From: a virus
Reading direction: 5' to 3' (one strand)
Length of the DNA stretch: 64,000 nucleotides
Virus record (IMG/VR): IMGVR_UViG_3300020601_000007
Span: 46,124-110,123 of that record
Shown: positions 22,398 to 30,100 of the stretch, one piece after another
How the letters are laid out: every line of letters begins with the position of its first letter
How positions within the stretch are numbered: position 1 is the first letter of the stretch
The notes under the pieces: generated by a model
What the model saw: the letters and a program-made list of their open reading frames with translations, nothing else
The model's database searches: none
Told to the model about the DNA's origin: nothing
Made by a program: the position numbers and the translations under genes

Positions 22398-23020
22398 CAA
22401 CCTACGATGAACCACTTTGAAGTGGTGACGGCAACGACAGTGACTGCTTTACCGTCGTCGACGGTTGTGGTTCCAACGATGGTGTCGCTGGCGTCCTTGG
22501 TAATGGTAATCTGGCCTCCCGAGTCATTCAAGATGACAAACTGCTCACCCTTGGCGCTGATGTTTGGCAGGGCTACGTTTCCAGCCGTGACATGAAGGTA
22601 AGAACCTCCTTGATTGAACCATGAAGGGGTGTTTCCGCCGCCAGTGTTGAGTTCAACAACCGATGCCTTTGCCAATCTGGTCTCACCATAAACGAGAGCG
22701 TCGTTGGCGACCTCGAATTTGGAATTGACATGAACAGGCAAGACACTGCCTTTGGCTTCGAGTCTCAACGAGATGTTACCGTCAGAACCATTTGCTGAAA
22801 TTGCCACAGGGCTTCCCGACGCCGCGTTTGTGATTTCAACGAAGTTTGCTGCGCTTGACACTTGTTGGAAAATCAAGTGTTCGTTGCCGTTGCTATCCCG
22901 CAAACCCGTGGCGTCATCAAAGTCGATGAAGTGTGCGTTGGTATCCAAGTTACCGCCCAATTGTGGGCTTGTATCATCGACAACGTCTCCGCCACCGGAG
23001 GGAGGATTGTATCGGGGCAT
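22397..23020 (-). CDS. Phage-type virion protein (207 aa)
   Basis: Residues 15-35 carry DTSPQLGGNLDTNAH. Further on come VEITNAASGSPVAISANG and GNISLRLEAKG. I recall this series as a recurrent signature of phage tail-fibre, head-fibre and other virion proteins. The C-terminal half is a beta-rich domain ending in a hydrophobic strand (SKWFIVG). The ATG at 23020 is 27 nt after a TTTATGTCC box. It is strong evidence that the window is viral and is likely a surface fibre or spike component. Confidence 0.7.
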   Translation of the reverse strand: MPRYNPPSGGGDVVDDTSPQLGGNLDTNAHFIDFDDATGLRDSNGNEHLIFQQVSSAANFVEITNAASGSPVAISANGSDGNISLRLEAKGSVLPVHVNSKFEVANDALVYGETRLAKASVVELNTGGGNTPSWFNQGGSYLHVTAGNVALPNISAKGEQFVILNDSGGQITITKDASDTIVGTTTVDDGKAVTVVAVTTSKWFIVG

Positions 23021-23042
23021 AGTGACAACCAAACCGTTTCAG

Positions 23043-23053
23043 GACATAAATCC
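23043..23053 (-). promoter_or_regulatory. TATA box of the virion-protein gene
   Basis: The - strand reads GGATTTATGTCC, centred 27 nt before the ATG at 23020, so the transcript is probably leaderless. Confidence 0.6.
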
Positions 23054-23144
23054 ACCGAAGACATTGGGCGCCCCGCCCGAGACAAGGCTCAAGCAGGACA
23101 CCCGTTGTCCCCCGTGCAGAACACGGGTGGAAAGGTCGGTGAAC

Positions 23145-23357
23145 TCAGCGTTTGTAGAAGCCAATCCCAAGGGTGCTGGCAGCGCCGAGTCCGAGAGCGA
23201 TGTGCCCGACGTCAAGGCCAGCAACGACCTCGGTGTTGAGCGTATTCGTCACGGAACGGCCCAAGCCAGTGAAGCCCATGGTCCCGATGAGGCCAAGTCC
23301 CAAGAGGAGGTGACCGTAGTCAAGACCAAAGGCTGCTTCCCTGTTCAGGCTGCGCAT
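23145..23357 (-). CDS. Internally duplicated two-TM protein (70 aa)
   Basis: The protein is two copies of one unit: FGLDYGHLLLGLGLIGTMGF, then AGLDVGHIALGLGAASTLGI. Each copy is a Gly/Leu-rich transmembrane hairpin half preceded by GLD-x-GH. The ATG at 23357 overlaps the 3' end of the upstream gene; longer frames have no good start. It resembles a minimal membrane oligomer such as a channel or a virion membrane organiser. The role is unknown. Confidence 0.55.
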   Translation of the reverse strand: MRSLNREAAFGLDYGHLLLGLGLIGTMGFTGLGRSVTNTLNTEVVAGLDVGHIALGLGAASTLGIGFYKR

Positions 23358-23382
23358 CAGTTGGGAATACAAGGTGACCGCC

Positions 23383-24414
23383 TCAGAAGAGGTTGATTTC
23401 CTTGCCACCAAGGCCAAACATGTCGCCAGCACCCATGACAGGCATGGAAGCACCAGCGTGCATGCCTTCGTGGTAGCCACCGAACATTGGTTCGTCCATC
23501 ACTGAGGGGGCGTTGCCGAGGAGTCCGAAGAGACCAGCGGTGCCGTTTGCCAAGGGGTTGCCCGAGACGTGGATGGTTGGCAGGAAGGACAAGCCAGCCT
23601 GATTCAGGATGCTCAGAGCAGCAGGCACCATGGCAGCCACGGTGAAGAGGCTGGCAGTGGAGTTGCTGACGCCACCGAAGGTGGAGAGGGCGTAGCCACC
23701 GAGACCGGCCAACACGAGACTCGAAACACCAGCACGGTAGCCGGAGGTCAAGTCAAGGGAGATGCCGAGACGGGAGATGGTGCGCTGAGCCAGACCGGGG
23801 AGAGCAGCGGAGACTGCGAGACCACCAGCAAGGGCGGCCATAGCCTCGAACTTCATCAGGTTGGTGCGCGTCCACTTCATGGCACCTTTGAGGGAGCCAC
23901 TGCGGGTGGTGCGTCGGCGGCGAGTCGTGCGTCGGCGAGAGGTGCGTCGGCGGGCAGGGGACTTGCGGCGTCGAGTCGTCTTGCGGCGCGTGGTGCGGCG
24001 CTTGGGGGACTTGCGGCGTCGGGTCGTCTTGCGGCGCGTGGTGCGGCGCTTTGGGGACTTGCGGCGTCGGGTCGTCTTGCGGCGCGTGGTGCGGCGCTTT
24101 GGGGCCTTGCGACGGCGCGTGGTCGTCTTGCGACGAGCCGTCTTGCGACGGGTCGTCTTGCGACGAGCAGGTGCCTTGCGACGACGGGTGGTCGTCTTCC
24201 GCTTCGTCGTCTTGCGACGGGCGGGCGCCTTGCGGCGGCGGGTGGTCGTTTTGCGCGCCGTCTTGCGGCGGGCAGGCGCCTTGCGGCGCGCAGTCGTCTT
24301 GCGTCGGGAAACTTTCCTTCGTGCCATATTTTTCACTTTCCTTTTGTTGGTGCGGCGGCGCTTCGTAGTCTTCCGGGTTGGGTTCACAATTACCAACTCC
24401 TGAAGTGCCACCAT
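23383..24414 (-). CDS. Protamine-like Arg/Lys-rich domain fused to a membrane domain (343 aa)
   Basis: Residues from about 10 to 185 are almost only Arg, Lys, Thr, Ser, Pro and Ala, in repeats built on RRKTT, KAPARR and KSPKRR. This is the composition of histone H1 tails and protamines, and predicts charge-neutralising DNA binding. Residues 200-343 are Ala/Gly/Leu-rich with several hydrophobic helices, ending in MFGLGGKEINLF. It could tether condensed genome to the virion membrane. Start choice is uncertain. ATG 24414 lies just after a promoter. ATG 24327 (MARRKVSRR) has the stronger ribosome-binding site (GGAAAGTGA), but the intervening codons are also basic and look coding. Confidence 0.75.
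   Translation of the reverse strand: MVALQELVIVNPTRKTTKRRRTNKRKVKNMARRKVSRRKTTARRKAPARRKTARKTTTRRRKAPARRKTTKRKTTTRRRKAPARRKTTRRKTARRKTTTRRRKAPKRRTTRRKTTRRRKSPKRRTTRRKTTRRRKSPKRRTTRRKTTRRRKSPARRRTSRRRTTRRRRTTRSGSLKGAMKWTRTNLMKFEAMAALAGGLAVSAALPGLAQRTISRLGISLDLTSGYRAGVSSLVLAGLGGYALSTFGGVSNSTASLFTVAAMVPAALSILNQAGLSFLPTIHVSGNPLANGTAGLFGLLGNAPSVMDEPMFGGYHEGMHAGASMPVMGAGDMFGLGGKEINLF
23967..24110 (-). repeat. Three tandem 48-bp coding repeats
   Basis: Near-identical 48-bp units start at 23967, 24015 and 24063. Each encodes a 16-residue block of the RTTRRKTTRRRKSP type within the basic domain. Shorter degenerate copies flank them on both sides. Expansion and contraction by recombination is likely. 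Confidence 0.8.
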
Positions 24415-24444
24415 GACCACCTGTGAAACGAGAGGAACGACATT

Positions 24445-24456
24445 GAGTATATGAAG
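24445..24456 (-). promoter_or_regulatory. Promoter of the basic membrane-protein gene
   Basis: The - strand reads CTTCATATACTC, almost identical to the box of the candidate capsid operon (CTTCATATACC at 21617-21627). Transcription would start near 24424, just ahead of the first start codons. Confidence 0.55.
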
Positions 24457-24459
24457 AAA

Positions 24460-24486
24460 ATGTGATGGAATGTGTTTCTATGTGAT
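24460..24486. promoter_or_regulatory. Possible operator: direct repeats ATGTGAT
   Basis: ATGTGAT occurs at 24460-24466 and 24480-24486, 20 bp apart (two helical turns). It lies between the divergent promoters of the basic protein gene and the RHH gene. A related ATGTGT lies between them. RHH dimers typically bind such spaced repeats. Confidence 0.3.
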
Positions 24487-24535
24487 ACGCATGCCTGAAA
24501 AGTAGGTCAAACGTATGCGTTTTGACGGAAGCAAC

Positions 24536-24543
24536 CTTCATAC
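24536..24543 (+). promoter_or_regulatory. TATA-like box of the second RHH gene
   Basis: CTTCATAC is centred 25-28 nt before the tandem ATGs at 24565 and 24568. It belongs to the same CTTCATA class as the promoters at 21617 and 24445. Confidence 0.45.
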
Positions 24544-24564
24544 CCACTGCCCCACTCCACCCAG

Positions 24565-24825
24565 ATGATGAGCAATAGGCACGCTGTCCGGGTGCGAAAA
24601 ATACCGGTCAGCGTGACACTATCACCTGAAGACTACGAATTCATTGAAATGCTCATCTCAACAAGACGATACACCACTCGTGTTCAAGTCATTGAACGGG
24701 CACTACAACTTCTCAGACAGGACTTTGAACGCTATCAAGCATTTCTGGCCCAGCAAGGAAATCAACAATCCCTTCCGCAAGGGCAGCAGCCATCATCTCA
24801 TAATTCAAGCCGTCACCGTCGTTGA
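24565..24825 (+). CDS. Ribbon-helix-helix type regulator (86 aa)
   Basis: The N-terminal strand (RVRKIPVSVTLSPEDYEFIEML) followed by STRRYTTRVQVIERALQLL is a textbook RHH/CopG layout: beta strand, helix, turn with Thr-Arg, helix. A polar Gln/Ser tail follows and overlaps the 3' end of the convergent gene by 113 nt. It is divergent from the protamine-like gene and probably autoregulates the shared control region. It is the second RHH gene within 3 kb. Confidence 0.7.
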   Translation: MMSNRHAVRVRKIPVSVTLSPEDYEFIEMLISTRRYTTRVQVIERALQLLRQDFERYQAFLAQQGNQQSLPQGQQPSSHNSSRHRR

Positions 24826-25297
24826 CCTCGATAAGGACTGATGGTGTGTCAAACAGCACGGACGCTGCGTTGGTGAGGTAATTCTCAAACCCTGCTCCCT
24901 GAACGAGTGTCTTCACCCCGCTTTCCTCGAACTGATTCAAAAGTGCCTTCAACAAGGACTCATCTGTGACTTCAGGGATGCTGAACAAAACGAACTGGTG
25001 TTGTGACCAGATTCCGAGGTCGTAGCCGAACTCGGTCTCTTCATCCAACTCGGGGAATGAGTGCAAATCAATATGAACGGACGTTTGCTTTAACATCTGG
25101 AAAAATTCTTCGGCGAACTCACTTGATGCAGCAGCAGTTCGATTCAAATCAAGGATGCTACGAGCGTTGTCTCCAATGATAACATGGAAATCCTCGCCCA
25201 TGGATTCCAGTTTCTCCTCAAGGAGAGGGAGAAACAGAACGGCTCCGTCATCCCGGCCTTCACCGGAACCTGCGTGGGGGACGGTGATGAGAATCAT
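24713..25297 (-). CDS. N-formylglutamate-amidohydrolase-like metal hydrolase (194 aa)
   Basis: The pattern ITVPHAG near residue 4, DD at 16-17, LDLNRTAA near 49 and HIDLHSFPE near 74 matches the zinc-binding and catalytic scaffold of the N-formylglutamate deformylase/M14-like amidohydrolase family (PHSG, DxNR, DxHS motifs). Family members cleave N-acyl amino acids or peptide-like amides. In a virus a role in cell-envelope or polyprotein trimming is conceivable. The start overlaps the ATPase stop (ATGA). Its last 113 nt overlap the convergent RHH gene. Confidence 0.7.
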   Translation of the reverse strand: MILITVPHAGSGEGRDDGAVLFLPLLEEKLESMGEDFHVIIGDNARSILDLNRTAAASSEFAEEFFQMLKQTSVHIDLHSFPELDEETEFGYDLGIWSQHQFVLFSIPEVTDESLLKALLNQFEESGVKTLVQGAGFENYLTNAASVLFDTPSVLIEVNDGDGLNYEMMAAALAEGIVDFLAGPEMLDSVQSPV

Positions 25298-26010
25298 CGT
25301 TTCAGATGCAAACGCTTCGGGGCTTTAGGCCTACCGCTCTTTTTGGCGGGCTTTGACCCGATGGGACGGGCTTTCTGCCATGTCCCGTTTCCAGCAGTGT
25401 AGTAATACCAATATTGGTATTCAGGTGACATGAAGAATGGAACGTGCTCAACGTAGTGCTCAAGGTTCCTTCCCTTGAGGTAGTCGGGACGGTCGTCAAT
25501 CCGGAAAACGACCTTATTTTCTGACTGACTCCACACCGTCTCGGACATCAACTGAAGCCGCTGTGTCATGCCGATACCAACGATGCCCTTTCCAGCACCC
25601 ACCAAATACAGGTGTTCGATGGCGTCGTTGCTTCCCTTACGAACGAACGTTTGAATTTCATCAATGGCGATGACGCGACGTATTCGCTTGAACCCCGGCT
25701 TGTTAGCGAGTGTGAAAATCAAATCCATCAACTTGTTCAATGCTGCGACTCGCTCGTCTTTCGCTGCTGGAGGGTGGAAAACGATGTTCTTTGTTTTGGA
25801 GAGCAGAGCAGCGTATGCTTCCATCGGTGTTTTGCAGATTCGACCGAGGTCCTTGATTTCTGATTTGGGGTCAACGAAAATCGTATGGATGCCTTCGCGC
25901 TGAAGTTGACGGAAAACCTCGGAGACGAAATACGTCTTTCCGCTTCGTGTCATTCCAAGAACGGCAGTGTGCCGCTTCTTCATGTTGTCAATGAGGCTAC
26001 GAGAAACCAT
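25294..26010 (-). CDS. FtsK/HerA-superfamily packaging-type ATPase (238 aa)
   Basis: Walker A GMTRSGKT lies at 19-26, IHTIFVDPKSE at 41-51, Walker B RVIAIDEIQ at 112-120, and a sensor-type GIGMTQRLQ at 145-153. Size and motifs match the single-domain genome-packaging ATPases of tailless membrane-containing viruses (PRD1 P9, STIV B204, poxvirus A32 group). Those enzymes pump DNA into preformed particles. The C terminus is basic (KKSGRPKAPKRLHLKR). Its immediate neighbours are a membrane metalloprotease and a hydrolase. A cellular HerA is larger and has a HAS-barrel, which is absent here. Confidence 0.85.
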   Translation of the reverse strand: MVSRSLIDNMKKRHTAVLGMTRSGKTYFVSEVFRQLQREGIHTIFVDPKSEIKDLGRICKTPMEAYAALLSKTKNIVFHPPAAKDERVAALNKLMDLIFTLANKPGFKRIRRVIAIDEIQTFVRKGSNDAIEHLYLVGAGKGIVGIGMTQRLQLMSETVWSQSENKVVFRIDDRPDYLKGRNLEHYVEHVPFFMSPEYQYWYYYTAGNGTWQKARPIGSKPAKKSGRPKAPKRLHLKR

Positions 26011-26470
26011 ACATCCACCCGATGAGCCCTACACCAGCAAGGGCAATCATACCGGAATGTGGAGCGGCCATAAAGGTGTAGTCTGGAAAATTCTGCTTGA
26101 AACGTTGGCGGAGGTTGTGCTTGTCGCCGACACGCATCCAGTTGACCGGGTTCATCACGTCGGGGCTCAGGTTGTTCGTGTGCTGCAACCCAAGTGCGTG
26201 ACCGTATTCGTGCGCAAGCAAGTCAAGGTTCCCTTTGGACTTCTCGTGAACAACGATGGTCTTTCCGATGGTCACTCCTTGAGGGAAATATCCCTTCCCG
26301 GTGTGATTGTAAAGCGTCTTTGCGGCTGGGGTCATATACCACTCCACGGGACCAGATGCAGCAACAACGTTCACCAAGTCTGCCCAGTCTTTGCTCGAAA
26401 GGATGGCAATCTGCGTCCCGTCAACACCGGTAGCGATGATGTTGAATGACGGATACGCTTCTGGGTTCAT
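25997..26470 (-). CDS. Tail-anchored metzincin metalloprotease (157 aa)
   Basis: The zinc motif HEYGHALGLQH (87-97) is followed by MNP (106-108), the Met-turn. Together they define a metzincin-clan protease (matrixin/archaemetzincin-like). Glu88 is the expected catalytic base. A C-terminal transmembrane helix (about 139-156, SGMIALAGVGLIGWMYGF) anchors it. The ATG at 26470 follows GGGGTGA. It overlaps the ATPase gene by 14 nt. Being membrane-bound and lying next to the packaging ATPase and the giant multidomain protein, it is a good candidate for a maturation or host-entry protease. Confidence 0.85.
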   Translation of the reverse strand: MNPEAYPSFNIIATGVDGTQIAILSSKDWADLVNVVAASGPVEWYMTPAAKTLYNHTGKGYFPQGVTIGKTIVVHEKSKGNLDLLAHEYGHALGLQHTNNLSPDVMNPVNWMRVGDKHNLRQRFKQNFPDYTFMAAPHSGMIALAGVGLIGWMYGFS

Positions 26471-26474
26471 GCAT

Positions 26475-26903
26475 TCACCCCACATACAACAGGTGTCGCT
26501 TTCCTGACTTGAGTGAGCGTATCATTTTCTTTACGAGTTTTTCAAGTTCTCCACCAATCAATTCTCCTTTGGAATTCACCGGCTTCTTGAGCATTTTTTC
26601 AAGCGACTTCGCAAGCGATTTCGACTCCCTGACATTGAGCGTGACGGTGAGGTGTGGCTCTTCTGTTTTGAAGTGTTTCAGAACAGTTGGGAGCACATAG
26701 CGGCTCCGGAAATCAACCACATTCGGGAGCGAATTGCAGAGGGCGTAAATCCATTCCGAACAGGCATCATACACCCATTCATCCACATTTTGGCCCCTCA
26801 TCATGGAGTCTTTGTTCTCAAGGATTTCCTTGAGGACGTAACCTTTCTTCCCGATGAAGTCGTTCTTCTTGTCGATGGTGTAAAGTTCGATGTCGTATCC
26901 CAT
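26475..26903 (-). CDS. Hypothetical protein (142 aa)
   Basis: The ATG at 26903 follows GGAAGTGA; upstream codons would overlap the previous gene. The N-terminal half is alpha/beta (GYDIELYTIDKKNDFIG and a Trp/Cys-containing helix). The C-terminal half is basic and helical (SKSLAKSLEKMLKKPVN, LEKLVKKMIRSLKSGK). No family is recognised. The gap to the metalloprotease gene is 4 nt, so the two may work together. Confidence 0.55.
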   Translation of the reverse strand: MGYDIELYTIDKKNDFIGKKGYVLKEILENKDSMMRGQNVDEWVYDACSEWIYALCNSLPNVVDFRSRYVLPTVLKHFKTEEPHLTVTLNVRESKSLAKSLEKMLKKPVNSKGELIGGELEKLVKKMIRSLKSGKRHLLYVG

Positions 26904-26907
26904 GCAT

Positions 26908-27183
26908 TCACTTCCTGCTGTTCCCCAACCACCAACCAAGCATGGCGAAAATTGTGTCAGTTGCGATGTTCACTGGACTGTCCATCACAGAGCGGTCCCA
27001 CCCGATTGACTTCAGAACATTGGAGCCACCTTTGGTGTTTTCAACAATTTCACTGGCGGTGTGGATACCCAAGGTCTGCACTGCTGAGAAACCGGTCTGC
27101 GCCAAAACGATACCGGCAGCAAAGTGAACAAACGACCACTCATCAAGCGCAGCACGGTTTCGACGTCCGAAGAGTTCCATCAT
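26908..27183 (-). CDS. Two-TM membrane protein (91 aa)
   Basis: After a short basic N terminus, DEWSFVHFAAGIVLAQTGF starts a membrane segment. HTASEIVENTKGG lies in the loop, and a second helix follows (about 71-87, NIATDTIFAMLGWWLG). The conserved-looking Trp, His, Glu-Asn and Asp residues at helix ends resemble small phage and bacterial membrane proteins of unknown function. The ATGATGG start overlaps the stop of the giant gene. Confidence 0.6.
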   Translation of the reverse strand: MMELFGRRNRAALDEWSFVHFAAGIVLAQTGFSAVQTLGIHTASEIVENTKGGSNVLKSIGWDRSVMDSPVNIATDTIFAMLGWWLGNSRK

Positions 27184-30100
27184 CGCACCCCTGCTTCAAC
27201 GGCCAACTTGTTGTCTGGCTTGCCCGGACCGGTGGACGAATCAGCACCAACGACAAACGCATAGACGCGCCCTGCCGCCCACTGATGTTGCTGAACACCC
27301 GGCCTGTGACCCACGCGCCATGCTGCGAGCCCCTTGTCGTAAATTTTTTCCAGAATCGACTTCTTGATTCCTGTCTCCTTGCGGATGCGGTTCAGAAACT
27401 TCTGCTTGGAGGAACTGCCGCTTGGCTTGTAGTCCTCGTCGATGTTCTTCCGGTAGAGCCGGTAATATTTCTCCTTGTGCTTGGACGGACCGATTTTCAG
27501 ACCACGGGCTGTTGCCTTGATGTCGGACTTCCAGAACTTGTATGCTTCCGGGTCGTTGACGTCGTATTTGTAGCCCTTGTCAATCTCGTCTTCCGCAATC
27601 ATTTTCTCCAGTTTGGTCAGTCCCTTGAGGTAGCGTTTGGGGAACTTTTTGCCACCGGGTGTGCGGGGGTTGCTGAACAGACTCCCCAATGAATCAAAAC
27701 CGGAACCTTCGTCATCATCATCCTCTTTCAGGCGGGCGATGATTTTGGGGTGGTCAGACTTCCTCCATTCGTCGAACCACTTGATTTTCCGCTTGTCTCC
27801 GGGTGGCGAGAATGTGCCGTCGATGATTCTGCTCGAGACTGGAATGGCCCCAATGGGTTTCCAAGTTTCCGACCACGCTTCGATGTCTGCCTCTGTCCAT
27901 CGTCCAGAGCGAATGTCCTGCAAAATCGTGTCCTCAAAGGTGCCAAGGTATTTAATATTCCATGGCATGATGTTTCCTTCGATGATGAACTCCTCATGTA
28001 GCACCCCGACCTCGTAAGGAACAGGCCTGAACTGTTCCGGGTCAACTTTCACTTTCAGCATCACCATGTTGGCGATTGCTTCCTCAAATTCTTCTCGTGT
28101 GGGCATCCGGTCCCGCTTTCCCGTGTCAAAAAACATCCCGTCGATTTGACCACCCATGACCCACGCTTGGTAGGGAGCATCGGGGTAAAAGAGGAAATTG
28201 AAATCAGCAGTGAGCCCCTTCTGCATGATTGAATTCAAGTTGTTCTTGTGCGTGAAGTGGTAGCCGAACTCGGGGATTGGCCTTGGGGGGTTTGCCATCG
28301 AACCCATGAAGCCTGAGTCGAATGAAACGAACGGTGTCACCTTGATAGGGAGACCGGGCTCGAACGGGTCATCTCCGCCAAAGTCATCGCCCATTTCACG
28401 GAAGTAGATGTTCCCAATAGGAGACCATCGGAATCCCATCCTTTCAATATTCACCTCGTTCATTTCCTCTTGAACAAAAACCACCTCGATACCAACACCG
28501 TGGACACGCTCAAGGTATTCTTTGGTCTGTGCAACCAGCGGGCGGTATTGCTCGAAGAATGGCAAGTCACCACGCGCGACCTTGTATGCCTCGTATTGCA
28601 CGTCGGGGAACATTTTCCCCTCAATCTCTTCCATGCTCTGTCCCATTCGCCTCCTGACCACCGTCTTCATCAAAAGTGCACGGGGGAGTGCTTCGGCGTA
28701 GTAATCACCGACCTTCTCTGCGGGGATTTCCAAAAACGGGGAGGGGGGATTGGGTGCGACTGGGTCAAAAGAAATGCCATTGATGACATCACTCCATGTT
28801 TGGTGTTCTGATTCGTATAGGTCTGAGGATTCACCAATATCGCCCCAATCCAGTTTCTGCTCTTCAGAGTCAATCAACCATTGTCCTGCGTATTCAACAT
28901 GTGTTGATGTCGCTGGGTCGTCTCGATAAGAGTAGCGGCCTTTCCTGTAATGGAAGCCTTTTCCTGCTAACCCCTTGACACGCTCAATGCTCATCAAGTT
29001 CTCAGCAGAATCAAAAACAAATGTGGCTGTTTCCTTGAAATCATTTTCACTTAGACCGTGAAAGGTTTCGCCCGTAGGCAGGTTCTTCTTCATCCAAGCG
29101 TATGTTCGTGGAGCCTTTTCCTCCAGTTTCGCAAGTCCCTCTCCGATGCCGGGGATGAAATACACGTTATCGAACTTGAGCGAGCGTGCTGAGATTTCCT
29201 CAAGGTCCTCCTTCATTTTCCTGATGTTCTCACTGTATTCATCGTCTGTGTAATATGCGGAAGCAAACCTGCTTGGGGACTTCTTGGTTCGGAACCCGAT
29301 GGCGTTTGGCTCGTCGCGAATGATGGCCTGCCCCTTCTTCCCCTTCCTTTGGTCGTTGTCTCCGAAAACAAACAGCGTGTCGGGCCGAGAACGAACATGT
29401 GCTGGCGTGATTTTTTCCGGGTGTGGCTCGAGTCGGGGCTTCAGGTCAGAAAAACCTCCGATGAACTTTCCGTTGACGAAAATAGCCGGAATGAACTGAT
29501 AATTCTCAGTGAGGGGGCCGATTGTTTCTTGATAACCAGACACCTTTTCGATGTCAACATACCGGTGCTTGAGATTCTTCTTCTCCACCAGTTTCTTCGC
29601 TTCCTTGCACCACTTGCAGTATTCCGCCCCGTAAATCGTAATTCCCTTCTTCAATGGCAGCGGCACAGGCTTCGGCGGATTCGACAACTGCGTGATGGAG
29701 ATGGTCTGGTCAGTGAGCCCCGGAGCGTAGGAGGCATCTGAAGGGAACCATGGGTTTGGCCTCACCTCAGAATTTTCGAGTAGGTATTGGAGTCCGAAGT
29801 GCAGCGGCTGAGGGAAGTCATCGAGAGCAAACCACTGAGCCCTCTCGGTTTCCCAGTTCAGCGTCGGTTCAAATTCGTCTTCGACCACGGCCAAGAAGTT
29901 GTGATACCTGAACGTGCCACTCTCAAAAACAACCAGTGGAACCATTTCAATTGGTCCTCGGTAGCCAGCCTCCTCGGTCAGTTCTCGTCGGGCTGCTTCA
30001 ACAGGGACTTCACCCGAATCAATCGCCCCGCCCCAGACACCCCATGTCCCGGGTTGTTCAACGTGTTGGGACCTGAGCGGCAGGAGGTAGCGCCCCGTCT

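Noticed and set aside
23039-23224. 61-aa - strand frame between the virion-protein gene and the duplicated membrane protein
   Set aside because: It overlaps the promoter at 23043-23053 and the end of the upstream gene. It has Ser/Leu-rich composition and no clear start signal.
23967-24300. Regular repeats resembling an array or origin iterons
   Set aside because: The units keep the reading frame and encode the basic protein motif. No AT-rich unwinding element is adjacent.
23569-24426. Long + strand frames opposite the protamine-like gene (285 and 180 aa)
   Set aside because: They are antisense shadows of a highly repetitive GC-rich coding sequence. Their composition is the mirror of the Arg/Lys codons and they have no promoter or ribosome-binding site.
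26652-27692. 346-aa + strand frame
   Set aside because: It spans three coupled - strand genes and their overlaps. It has no recognisable domain or initiation signals.
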